Source: Acidobacteriota bacterium
Lineage (GTDB): Bacteria > Acidobacteriota > Vicinamibacteria > Vicinamibacterales > JAKQTR01
Reading direction: 5' to 3'
Length of the DNA: 64,000 nt
Assembly: GCA_026393675.1 (NCBI GenBank)
Contig: JAPKZQ010000003.1
Coordinates: 1 to 64,000 of the forward strand
Made by a program: the position numbers and the translations under genes. How positions within the stretch are numbered: the stretch's first letter is position 1; each line of letters opens with the position of its first letter. The notes under the pieces were generated by a model. That model was not told where the DNA came from and made no database searches. It saw nothing but the letters and a program-made list of their open reading frames with translations. Positions 9,221 to 16,651 of the stretch are shown piece after piece.

Positions 9221-9889
9221 ATGTTCAGCAGGATACGGCTCGCGGCGGCGTTGTGTGCCGTGGCGCTTTTCGCCACCGAGGCGGGGCACCTCGGTGCGCA
9301 GGGCCGGGTGCGGCATGGCCGCTTGTTCGCGCCCCAGGATCTTGGCCTGCTCGAGGGGCCCGACCGCGATCTCTGGCAGATGCCGGGACCGATCATGGAT
9401 GCGCTCGGCATCGCCGAAGGGTCGATCGTGGCCGACCTCGGAGCGGGCGGCGGCTGGTTCACGATTCGCCTTGCTCGGCGCGTCGGTCCCAACGGAAAGG
9501 TCTACGCCGAGGATATCCAGCGCCTGATGCTGGAAGCGACCCGGCGTCGCATCGCCCGCGAGGGTCTTCGCAACGTGGAACCGGTGCTTGGGACGGAATC
9601 AGATCCGAGGCTGCCGGCAGGCAAAATCGATGCGGTCCTGGTGGTTGACACGTACCACGAGATCAACGACCCCGTGCCGTTGCTCCGGAACCTCGCAAAG
9701 TCGCTGAAGCCGCAAGGACGCGTTGGCGTCGTGGATTTCCGGAAGGATGGGTGGGGCCCTGGCCCGCCGCTCGAGGAGCGCGTGGACCCGGATCTCATCG
9801 TGCGCGATGCGGAAGCGGCCGGATTGAAGCTGGCACGGCGAGAGACGTTTCTCCCCTACCAGTTCTTCCTGATCTTCGTGAGGAAGTAA
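9221..9889 (+). CDS. Exported class I SAM-dependent methyltransferase
   Basis: A 222-residue protein. Residues 1-27 form a signal peptide (MFSRIRLAAALCAVALFATEA, then HLGAQG). A complete Rossmann methyltransferase domain follows: VADLGAGGGWFTIRLA is motif I (SAM glycine loop), then KVYAEDI (acidic ribose ligand), AVLVVDTYHEI and LKPQGRVGVVDFRKDG. Substrate is unknown. Export would place the enzyme where SAM is not normally available, so either the leader is a membrane anchor or the fold has another use. TATGAT (9201-9206) lies 14 nt before the ATG. Divergent from fumarase. Confidence 0.8.
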   Translation: MFSRIRLAAALCAVALFATEAGHLGAQGRVRHGRLFAPQDLGLLEGPDRDLWQMPGPIMDALGIAEGSIVADLGAGGGWFTIRLARRVGPNGKVYAEDIQRLMLEATRRRIAREGLRNVEPVLGTESDPRLPAGKIDAVLVVDTYHEINDPVPLLRNLAKSLKPQGRVGVVDFRKDGWGPGPPLEERVDPDLIVRDAEAAGLKLARRETFLPYQFFLIFVRK

Positions 9890-9923
9890 TCGGGCGGCGC
9901 GTGCGCGTGCGCCGCCCGCAAGG

Positions 9924-10529
9924 CTAGCGCCCGAGCACCTTCCAGACGCCCGGCAAGACGCTTGCGGCGATGAGGAGCTTGACCAGATCGGCAGCGACAA
10001 ACGGATAGAAGCCGGCCGCGAGCGCGGCAGCGAGCGCGCCACTACCCATCGCCGGTGCGAACTGCAGCGTGAGCGTCGACACCCCGCCAGCAAAGATGAT
10101 GGCGAGACCAGCGGCCATGGCGGCCACTGAGGTCAGGTAACGGCGATCGAATCCGCGCTCAGCGAGCAGGCCAGTCACCAACGCCGCGAGCGGGTAGCTG
10201 AGCAGGAACCCGCCGGTCGGGCCAAACAGCCTCGCGATGCCGTGTGGAAGTACCGGCGACGCGGCAAACACCGGCAACCCGGCAACGCCGGCCGCCAGGT
10301 AGAGGATCTGGCTGGCGACACCCAGCCGGGAACCGAGGGCCGCCGCGCCGAGCAGCACGATCATGGGCTGCAGCGTCAGCGGCACCGGCGTGAACGGCAA
10401 CGGGATGCTGACCTGGGCTGCGGCCGCGGTCAGCACGGTGATGAACAGAACACTGGCCACCCGGATGGCGCGCGAAGACGGCAACGCCAGTCGGTCAGTC
10501 AGTGAATACAGCAGAGATGCATTCGTCAT
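9924..10529 (-). CDS. bioY: BioY biotin transporter (ECF S-component)
   Basis: A 201-residue membrane protein with the BioY signature: QVSIPLPFTPVPLTLQPMIVLLGAAALGSRLG near residue 50, then GPTGGFLLSYPLAA. BioY binds biotin and imports it alone or with the EcfAT energising module, which is not encoded nearby. The ATG at 10529 is preferred over an upstream in-frame codon at 10568 because TAGAAT (10540-10545) sits 10 nt before it and the upstream extension would overlap thiD. Confidence 0.9.
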   Translation of the reverse strand: MTNASLLYSLTDRLALPSSRAIRVASVLFITVLTAAAAQVSIPLPFTPVPLTLQPMIVLLGAAALGSRLGVASQILYLAAGVAGLPVFAASPVLPHGIARLFGPTGGFLLSYPLAALVTGLLAERGFDRRYLTSVAAMAAGLAIIFAGGVSTLTLQFAPAMGSGALAAALAAGFYPFVAADLVKLLIAASVLPGVWKVLGR

Positions 10530-10539
10530 GTCAATCCGG

Positions 10540-10545
10540 ATTCTA
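10540..10545 (-). promoter_or_regulatory. -10 box TAGAAT of bioY
   Basis: TAGAAT lies 10 nt before the bioY ATG, inside the 20-bp gap shared with divergent thiD. The leader would be about 3 nt. Confidence 0.45.
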
Positions 10546-10549
10546 GCGT

Positions 10550-11347
10550 ATGAAGAAGGCACTGACAATCGCCGGGAGTGATTCGGGCGGCGGAGCAGGC
10601 ATCCAGGCCGACCTCAAGACGTTCGCCGCGCACGGGGTCTGGGGCACGAGCGCGATTGCGGCCATCACCGCTCAGAACACGCTCGGGGTGACCGCCGCGC
10701 TCCCGCTCCCTTGCGACATCATCACGGCGCAGATCGAGGCCGTCACGAGCGATATCGGCGTCGACGCCGTCAAGACCGGTATGCTCGCCACCACCGCTAT
10801 CGTCGAAGCCGTCGCCGCCGCGGTGGCGCGGTTCACGCTGGTCAATGTCGTCGTAGACCCGGTGATGGTGTCGAAAAGCGGCGCCGTCCTGCTGGCTGGC
10901 GACGCGGTGGATGCTCTGCGCAGACAACTGCTGCCGCGGGCGACCGTGGTCACGCCGAATACGGAGGAAGCGGAGGTGCTGACCGGACTCACGATCCGGA
11001 GCGTGGACGACAGCCGGCTGGCGGCGCGCCTGATTCACGACATGGGCCCCGCGGCCGTCATCGTCAAAGGCGGGCATCTTCCAACGGCCGACGTCGTGGA
11101 TGTGCTGTTTGATGGCCAGGATCTGCTGGAGTTTCGCCACGTGCGCGTGCCGGGGACAAACACGCATGGTACCGGATGCACGTTCGCGGCTGCCATCGCG
11201 GCGAACCTGGCACTCGGCAAGACGATCGCGCAAGCCGTTCCGCTCGCCCAAGCATACGTGGAGGGGGCGATCCGCCACGGCGCCGCAGCCGGCCGGGGTG
11301 TGGGCGTCCTGAATCACTTCTGGAACGGCGCAGCAAAGCTATACTGA
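10550..11347 (+). CDS. thiD: Hydroxymethylpyrimidine (phosphate) kinase
   Basis: A 265-residue ThiD, the ribokinase-fold kinase that phosphorylates HMP and HMP-phosphate for thiamine synthesis. Visible are the N-terminal [58 protein letters not shown] and the C-terminal [15 protein letters not shown], which carries the catalytic and anion-hole residues. No other thi genes are nearby. It is divergent from bioY across 20 bp, and moaE starts within 2 bp of its stop, suggesting a short cofactor-related operon. Confidence 0.94.
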   Translation: MKKALTIAGSDSGGGAGIQADLKTFAAHGVWGTSAIAAITAQNTLGVTAALPLPCDIITAQIEAVTSDIGVDAVKTGMLATTAIVEAVAAAVARFTLVNVVVDPVMVSKSGAVLLAGDAVDALRRQLLPRATVVTPNTEEAEVLTGLTIRSVDDSRLAARLIHDMGPAAVIVKGGHLPTADVVDVLFDGQDLLEFRHVRVPGTNTHGTGCTFAAAIAANLALGKTIAQAVPLAQAYVEGAIRHGAAAGRGVGVLNHFWNGAAKLY

Positions 11348-11348
11348 A

Positions 11349-11855
11349 GTGTTGACTCCAATGCCGCCGACGCTGCTGAGTATCACACGCGACGAACTGG
11401 ACCTTGCGGCGCTGGTGCGTCTGGTCACCGAGAGCGGCGACCAACCGCCGGGCCGGCATGGAGCGATCGTGACGTTTCTCGGGACAGTCCGGGGCGAGAA
11501 CCTCGGCCGGCGCGTCGTGGAGCTGGAGTACCAGGCCTACGAGCCCCTGGCCGTGCGCGCGTTTGAGATCATTGCCGCCGAGGTCGCCGACACCTGGCCC
11601 GAGGCGAGGCTGGCGCTGCATCATCGGATTGGGACGCTGCGACCGGGCGAGGTCAGCGTCGCGATCGCCGCGGCGTCGCCGCATCGCACAGAGGCGTTCA
11701 AGGCCTGCCGCTACGCGATCGAGCGCGTGAAGCAGATCGCGCCGATCTGGAAACGTGAGGTTTTTGAAGGCGGCGAGGCGTGGATCGAGAATGCAACGGC
11801 CGATCCCTCCGATTCGGCGGCTCGGCAGGCTGCCAGCGAGCGCGCATGCAGGTAA
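11349..11855 (+). CDS. moaE: Molybdopterin synthase catalytic subunit
   Basis: MoaE transfers sulfur from MoaD thiocarboxylate to precursor Z. Conserved blocks are GAIVTFLGTVRG, VVELEYQAYEPLA, HHRIGTLRPGEVSVAIAAASPHRTEAF and the C-terminal ERVKQIAPIWKREVFEGG with the catalytic lysines. The start is uncertain: GTG at 11349, TTG at 11352 or ATG at 11361. A TATACT (11340-11345) across the thiD stop would give a transcript starting near 11352. moaD follows with a 10-bp overlap; the order moaE-moaD is the reverse of the usual moaD-moaE. Confidence 0.93.
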   Translation: MLTPMPPTLLSITRDELDLAALVRLVTESGDQPPGRHGAIVTFLGTVRGENLGRRVVELEYQAYEPLAVRAFEIIAAEVADTWPEARLALHHRIGTLRPGEVSVAIAAASPHRTEAFKACRYAIERVKQIAPIWKREVFEGGEAWIENATADPSDSAARQAASERACR

Positions 11856-12091
11856 CGATTCGATTGTTCGCGCGGCTGCGCGACATCGCTGGTACAGCCG
11901 ATCTGGTGCGTGACGTGCCTGAAGGCGCCACCGTGGACACGGCATGGCAGGCCCTCGCCACCGAGTTTCCGGCGATGGCGCCGCATCGCGCATCCCTGTC
12001 GGCCGCTGTCAACGCGGAGTACGCGCAATTCACCCGGGCGCTGGCCGATCGGGACGAGGTGGTCTTTCTGCCGCCGGTGTCGGGGGGATGA
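11846..12091 (+). CDS. moaD: Molybdopterin synthase sulfur-carrier subunit
   Basis: An 81-residue ubiquitin-like protein: MQVTIRLFARLRDIAG at the start and FLPPVSGG at the end, with the terminal Gly-Gly that is adenylated and thiocarboxylated by MoeB. It overlaps the end of moaE by 10 bp, so translation is probably coupled. The longer in-frame extension upstream lies within moaE and is rejected. Confidence 0.93.
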   Translation: MQVTIRLFARLRDIAGTADLVRDVPEGATVDTAWQALATEFPAMAPHRASLSAAVNAEYAQFTRALADRDEVVFLPPVSGG

Positions 12092-12124
12092 GGATCGGAT
12101 TGTTGTTGATGTCAGGTGCTCCAC

Positions 12125-13201
12125 ATGCTGGATAAGCTGAATTCCATCGAAGCGAGATACGAGGACCTGCTCGTGGCGCTGGGGACGCCCGCGGTGCAGT
12201 CAGACGCGACCCAGTACCGGACCAACGCGAAGGCACTGGCCGAGATCGAGCCTGTCGTCGAGCGTTTTCGCGAGTACAAGAGCGTCACCTCGCAGATCGC
12301 GCAGGCGGAAGAACTCGCGAAGACCGATGACGCGGAGATGCGGGCACTGGCGCTCGAAGAATTGCCGCCGCTCAAGGCACGAGCGGAAATCCTGATCGCG
12401 GAGATCAAGGCGCTGCTCGTGCCCAAAGACCCGAACGACGCGAAGAACGTCGTCCTGGAGATCCGAGCGGGCACGGGCGGCGACGAGGCGGCGCTGTTTG
12501 CCGCCGAGCTGTTCCGGATGTACAGCCGATTTGCGGAACGGCAGGGCTGGCGTATCGAAGTCCTGTCGACCAGCGAGAACGGCATCGGCGGCACCAAGGA
12601 AGTGGTCGCGAGCATCGAAGGCAAGCTGGTCTACAGCCGGTTGAAGTACGAAAGCGGCGTGCACCGGGTTCAGCGGGTTCCGGCAACCGAGGCGAGCGGC
12701 CGGATCCATACGTCGACCGCGACGGTGGCCGTGCTGCCGGAGGCCGAGGAGGTCGACGTCGCCATCGAGGCGAAAGACCTCCGCGTTGACACGTTCTGCT
12801 CGAGCGGTCCCGGCGGCCAGAGCGTCAACACGACGTACTCGGCGGTGCGGATCACGCATCTCCCCTCGGGCCTGGTCGTCTCGCAGCAGGATGAGAAGTC
12901 GCAGGTCAAGAATCGGTCGAAGGCCATGAAAGTGCTGCGAGCGCGACTCTACGAGATGGAGATGCGCAAGCAGCAGGCGGCGATCGCCAAGGACCGGCGC
13001 AGTCAGGTCGGCACCGGCGAGCGTTCCGAGAAGATCCGGACGTACAACTACCCACAAAGCCGGATTACGGATCATCGGATCAACTTCACGACACACCGGT
13101 TGACCGATGTGCTGGACGGCAACGTGACCGAACTGATTGACCAGGTCGTCACGTATTACACGGCCGAGCAATTGAAGGACGTCACGACGGTCGGGGAATA
13201 G
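12125..13201 (+). CDS. prfA: Peptide chain release factor 1
   Basis: RF1 recognises UAA/UAG and triggers peptide release. The 358-residue sequence has the coiled N-terminal domain, the stop-codon recognition stretch [25 protein letters not shown] (PAT tripeptide), and the catalytic [16 protein letters not shown] with the GGQ loop that is methylated by PrmC. prmC follows 193 bp downstream, the usual pairing. A GTG at 12116 is an alternative start; the ATG at 12125 gives the conserved [13 protein letters not shown]-terminus. Confidence 0.95.
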   Translation: MLDKLNSIEARYEDLLVALGTPAVQSDATQYRTNAKALAEIEPVVERFREYKSVTSQIAQAEELAKTDDAEMRALALEELPPLKARAEILIAEIKALLVPKDPNDAKNVVLEIRAGTGGDEAALFAAELFRMYSRFAERQGWRIEVLSTSENGIGGTKEVVASIEGKLVYSRLKYESGVHRVQRVPATEASGRIHTSTATVAVLPEAEEVDVAIEAKDLRVDTFCSSGPGGQSVNTTYSAVRITHLPSGLVVSQQDEKSQVKNRSKAMKVLRARLYEMEMRKQQAAIAKDRRSQVGTGERSEKIRTYNYPQSRITDHRINFTTHRLTDVLDGNVTELIDQVVTYYTAEQLKDVTTVGE

Positions 13202-13205
13202 CCGG

Positions 13206-13272
13206 ACGGGAGTCGGGGTTCGGGATTCGGGAGTCGGTAGTCAGTAGTCGGTAGCCAGTAGACGGTAGCGGG
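13206..13272 (+). repeat. Degenerate G-rich short tandem repeat
   Basis: Imperfect repetition of 7-14-base units such as gggagtcggtagtc and agtagtcggtagc between prfA and prmC. Similar low-complexity tracts occur near 32490-32515 and 48755-48780. No coding or RNA signal is seen. Confidence 0.6.
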
Positions 13273-13316
13273 ACGATATGGGTCAGCAGCAAGAAGGAAC
13301 TGGGCAGGGTATCTAG

Positions 13317-13350
13317 CACTGGAGGCCGGGTCTTCAGACCCGGCGATCAC
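13317..13350 (+). repeat. GGCC-N-GGCGATC palindrome, copy 1
   Basis: The perfect palindrome CCGGGTCTTCAGACCCGG sits inside cactggagg...cgatcacc. The same frame occurs at 24957 (interrupted), 28094 and 48863 with different but still complementary stems. Confidence 0.75.
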
Positions 13351-13394
13351 CGCCGTCGGGGCGTGTTTCACCACACCCGAGAAGGCTCGAACGG

Positions 13395-14294
13395 ATGAAC
13401 GCCACCGACACGCTGCACGCGATCATCTTGGATGCCCGGAGGCGCCTCGAGCGCGCCGGCATCGAACCGGCCGAGGCCGCGCTCGACGCGGAGCTGCTGG
13501 CGCGACATGCGCTGGGTGGATGGGAGCGAGGGCAACTGCTCGCCAACTGGCGTGAGCCGGCCCCGGCGGGGTTCGTTGAACGGTTTGACCCGCTCGTTGA
13601 GCGTCGCGAACGCCGGGAACCCACCGCATACATCACGGGACACCGCGAATTCTGGGGCCTCGAGATCGACGTCGAGCCCGGCGTGCTCATCCCGCGGCCC
13701 GAAACCGAGTTCATCATCGAGGAGGCCCTGGCTCGTCTCACTCCGCTTGCCGAATCCCGACCGAATGGCCGTGTCCTGCGTATCGCCGACATTGGCACCG
13801 GCAGCGGCTGTCTTGCCATCGCGCTGGCGCGCTGGCTGCCTTCGGCCCACGTGATTGCCACCGACATGTCGGCCGCCGCGCTCGCCATCGCCGCCAGGAA
13901 CGTCGTCCGACACGACGTGCAAGACCGCGTGACGCTCGTGCGCTGCGATCTACTGGACGCGACGGCCGGCCCGTTCGACCTCATCGTGTCGAACCCACCA
14001 TACGTCCCGGCTGCGGATCTGGCATCACTTCAGCCCGAGATCCTCGACTATGAACCGCGGCTCGCGCTGGAGGCGGGACAAGATGGCCTCGACCTGATTC
14101 GCCGGCTCGTGCCGATGGCCGCCAGCCGGCTGGTGCCGGGCGGGTGGCTCGTCTTCGAGTTTGGCCATGGCCAGGCGACCAGCGTGCGGGAGATCATCGC
14201 AGCCGATGCGCGCCTGGCAGTGGTAGCATTGCGCGACGATCTCGCGGGCATCCCGCGCACCGCCGTCGCCTGTCGAACCCGGAGTGGCCTATGA
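13395..14294 (+). CDS. prmC: Release factor glutamine methyltransferase
   Basis: PrmC (HemK) methylates the glutamine of the GGQ motif of release factors. The 299-residue protein has an N-terminal helical domain, the family motif HREFWGLEIDVEPGVLIPRPETE, SAM motif I IADIGTGSGCLAIALA, and the substrate-binding NPPY in DLIVSNPPYVPAADL. It lies downstream of its substrate gene prfA and overlaps the HIT gene by 4 bp (ATGA). Confidence 0.94.
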   Translation: MNATDTLHAIILDARRRLERAGIEPAEAALDAELLARHALGGWERGQLLANWREPAPAGFVERFDPLVERRERREPTAYITGHREFWGLEIDVEPGVLIPRPETEFIIEEALARLTPLAESRPNGRVLRIADIGTGSGCLAIALARWLPSAHVIATDMSAAALAIAARNVVRHDVQDRVTLVRCDLLDATAGPFDLIVSNPPYVPAADLASLQPEILDYEPRLALEAGQDGLDLIRRLVPMAASRLVPGGWLVFEFGHGQATSVREIIAADARLAVVALRDDLAGIPRTAVACRTRSGL

Positions 14295-14632
14295 GCTGCC
14301 TGTTCTGTCGCGTGGTCAGTGGCGAAATACCCGCCAAGAAGATCTACGAAGACGACGCCCTGGTGGCGTTCCACGACATCAATCCGCAGGCGCCCGTCCA
14401 CTTTCTGATCGTGCCGCGCAAGCACATCGCCACGCTCAACGACGTGACGCCAGATGACGAACCACTGATCGGCATGATGCTCACCCGGGCTGCCGCACTC
14501 GCCCGCGAACTGGGTCTCGCGGAGCGGGGCTATCGCGCGGTGTTCAACTGCAACAGCGAGGCCGGCCAGACGGTGTTCCACATCCACCTGCACCTGCTCG
14601 GTGGACGTCCGATGCTCTGGCCTCCGGGCTAG
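14291..14632 (+). CDS. HIT family hydrolase (HinT-like)
   Basis: A 113-residue histidine-triad protein. It starts CLFCRVVSGEIPAKKIYEDD, has the PVHFLIVPRKHI strand, and ends with the triad TVFHIHLHLLGG, in which the central histidine is the nucleophile. HinT proteins hydrolyse purine nucleoside phosphoramidates. The ATG overlaps the prmC stop (ATGA). The two N-terminal cysteines fit the zinc-site variant of bacterial HinT. Confidence 0.93.
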   Translation: MSCLFCRVVSGEIPAKKIYEDDALVAFHDINPQAPVHFLIVPRKHIATLNDVTPDDEPLIGMMLTRAAALARELGLAERGYRAVFNCNSEAGQTVFHIHLHLLGGRPMLWPPG

Positions 14633-14634
14633 AA

Positions 14635-14654
14635 GGGCACGGCATGCCGTGCCC
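14635..14654 (+). repeat. Perfect 20-bp palindrome GGGCACGGCATGCCGTGCCC
   Basis: It lies 2 bp after the HIT stop codon. A related perfect palindrome with a compensated base pair (A:T to G:C) lies at 51723-51742. No T-run follows, so it is not a classic intrinsic terminator. Confidence 0.7.
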
Positions 14655-14668
14655 CTGCGGCGCCGCAG

Positions 14669-15667
14669 TCAGCGCTTCAAGCCGGATCGCAGTTCGTCCA
14701 GCTTCCGCTGGAGGCCCAGCAGATCTCGCTTTATTTGGAGCAGTTCCGAATCGTCGGTCGACTTCATGCCTACCTCGATCTTCTTCTGGATAGCGGCCAT
14801 CCGCTCCTGAAGAAGCATGATCTCCGCCTGGACGCTTTTCATCATCCTCTGTGTCATCAGTTGCGCTTCCTGCTCGGCGCTGATGTTCGCTTGGCGCAGC
14901 TTGAGCTGTTCCTCGTGCCGCAGCTTCAGGATCTGATACTGCGTCTGCAAGTCCCGAATGTCCCCCGAGAAAGGCTGGCCGCGTTCTACTCTCGCCTGAA
15001 ATTCAGCAAGCCGCCTTTCCGCCGCCTCCATCTCGATCCTGGTCTCCTCTAGACTGCCCATCGGCCTTTCTTTTGCGACTTGCGGGCGATCGGAGGCCAA
15101 CTGGCTCGCACCAGTGACATCGAGTTGCTGTTTCAGCTGCTCGATTCGTTGGCGCAACTTGAGGTGCTCTGGGCTCTCGCGAGAGACCACTCCCGCCTTG
15201 ATCCGCTGCTCCAAGGCCACGAACCGCTCCTCCAGAACCGCCTTCTCACGTTGGAGGCTGTCCCGTGTCCGCTCTCGCGACTCGATGCTGCCCGCTTGCG
15301 GCCTCGCTACCGGCGCCCCCGTCACGTTGGACTGGCCGAAGACGGTCGTCAACTGCTTGCGGCTCGATTCGACGAGGGCTGCCTGGTCGGAGAACTCACG
15401 CACGACTCGCTGGTAGGCGGCGAGAGCCTGCTCACGCTTGCCGGCCTTGCGGGAACACTCGGCCAGGCGGTACAGCGCCGCGGCCGCCGTCTTTCGTTCC
15501 TCGTCGAACTGGGCGACGATCGCCTGGTATGCCTCGATGGCCTTGGGCAGGTTCTGGTTGACCTCCTCCTGCACGATCCCCTTGCGAAGTTGGTCGGACA
15601 GCCGCTCTTGCGCGCCGGCGAGCGCCGACGCCCCGACGAGCATCGCGACGGTCAAAAGGGTCTTCAT
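14669..15667 (-). CDS. Periplasmic TPR and coiled-coil protein
   Basis: A 332-residue protein with a signal peptide (residues 1-20, MKTLLTVAMLVGASALAGAQ). A TPR-like pair spans about 30-110 (KAIEAYQAIVAQFDEERKTAAAALYRLAECSRKAGKREQALAAYQRVV). Two long charged coiled coils cover about 135-330, rich in E, K, R and Q. The arrangement recalls YbgF/CpoB-like envelope proteins, but no specific family is recognised. The ATG at 15667 is preceded by GGGAGG. An in-frame extension to 15859 crosses a repeat and is rejected. It lies downstream of the two-component genes on the same strand, separated by a repeat. Confidence 0.75.
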   Translation of the reverse strand: MKTLLTVAMLVGASALAGAQERLSDQLRKGIVQEEVNQNLPKAIEAYQAIVAQFDEERKTAAAALYRLAECSRKAGKREQALAAYQRVVREFSDQAALVESSRKQLTTVFGQSNVTGAPVARPQAGSIESRERTRDSLQREKAVLEERFVALEQRIKAGVVSRESPEHLKLRQRIEQLKQQLDVTGASQLASDRPQVAKERPMGSLEETRIEMEAAERRLAEFQARVERGQPFSGDIRDLQTQYQILKLRHEEQLKLRQANISAEQEAQLMTQRMMKSVQAEIMLLQERMAAIQKKIEVGMKSTDDSELLQIKRDLLGLQRKLDELRSGLKR

Positions 15668-15783
15668 GACGTGCCTCCCTGGTGGTCTGTCGGAGGGTAC
15701 CGCTCCGCATCGCTCAACCACCAACCTCATCCTGCGGCGGCTGCCAATGGCAATTGTCATGGTTCTGCAAAAACAAGAGGCTC

Positions 15784-15889
15784 CGTCACCCTGGCGGAAG
15801 CCGGGGTCCACAGCGCGGCAACCGCGGCGGGGTGTTCTCCGGGATCCAGAGAGGCACACGGCTGGATTCCGGCGTACGCCGGAATGACG
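15784..15889 (-). repeat. 106-bp palindromic element, CGTCATTCCGG family, copy 2
   Basis: An inverted copy of the element at 1972-2078. Outer hairpin TTCCGGCGTACGCCGGAA differs from copy 1 only in its loop. The inner stems differ in several positions, including the right end (CCAGGGTGACG versus CCGGCATGACG). Confidence 0.75.
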
Positions 15890-15910
15890 AAGGTGAAATT
15901 GCGCCCCTCC

Positions 15911-16651
15911 TCATGCTTCGTCCTGAAGAGGAGGCGACTCCAGCCGGTATCCCACGCCATGAACCGTCGTGATCCACCGAGGCTTCTCTGGGTCGGCCTC
16001 AATCTTGCCCCGAAGGACGGCAATGTGCGTGTCCACTGTCCTCGTTGTCGGAAACGCCGTGTAACCCCAGGCCCTATCCAGAAAGCGCTCGCGCGTCACC
16101 GGCTCCCCACGCGACTCGGCCAGCACTCGCAGGATCGAGTACTCCCTGGCCGTCAGTTGAATCGAACGACCGCCCCGGCGGGCCGATTGCTTCACCAAGT
16201 CGATGACGACGTCGCCGAGCGTGAGCGTCTTGGGTGTCCCGGCGCCCCGCGTCGCACGGCGCAGTAGCGCGCGCACCCGCGCAAGCAGTTCGTCGGTGCT
16301 GAACGGCTTCACGAGGTAGTCGTCGGCGCCGGTGTCGAGTCCGGCGACCCGATCCTCCACTTGTCCCCTGGCGGTCAGCATCAGCACAGGCACCACCACC
16401 GCCACTCTCCGCAGTTCGGTACAGAACGCGAGGCCATCGAGCTTCGGCATCATGACGTCGAGCAGAATGAGGTCCGGCTTCTCGTCCAGCGCCAGCGCCA
16501 ATCCCGCCTGCCCGTCTGCTGCACACAACACGCGGTAGCCGTCCGCTTTCAGGATGTCCTCGAGCGCCATGCGCATCGGCGCCTCATCCTCGATGACGAG
16601 GACGCGTGGACCGAGCGCGGTATGACTCGAAGGCCTGGGTCTGTCGCTCAT
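15911..16651 (-). CDS. OmpR/PhoB-family response regulator
   Basis: A 246-residue two-domain regulator. The receiver has VLVIEDE, the phospho-acceptor in LILLDVMMPKLDG, the threonine in MLTARG and the lysine in DDYLVKPF. The C-terminal winged helix has LTAREYSILRVLAESRGEPVTRERFLDRAWGY and the TRTVDTHIAVLRGKIE recognition region. The ATG overlaps the upstream sensor kinase stop by 4 bp, so the two form a coupled pair. Target genes are unknown; the periplasmic coiled-coil gene downstream is a candidate. Confidence 0.93.
   Translation of the reverse strand: MSDRPRPSSHTALGPRVLVIEDEAPMRMALEDILKADGYRVLCAADGQAGLALALDEKPDLILLDVMMPKLDGLAFCTELRRVAVVVPVLMLTARGQVEDRVAGLDTGADDYLVKPFSTDELLARVRALLRRATRGAGTPKTLTLGDVVIDLVKQSARRGGRSIQLTAREYSILRVLAESRGEPVTRERFLDRAWGYTAFPTTRTVDTHIAVLRGKIEADPEKPRWITTVHGVGYRLESPPLQDEA

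Noticed and set aside
13206-13272. Possible small tandem-repeat protein between prfA and prmC
   Set aside because: The g-rich micro-repeats change period and contain no sustained frame with start and ribosome site.
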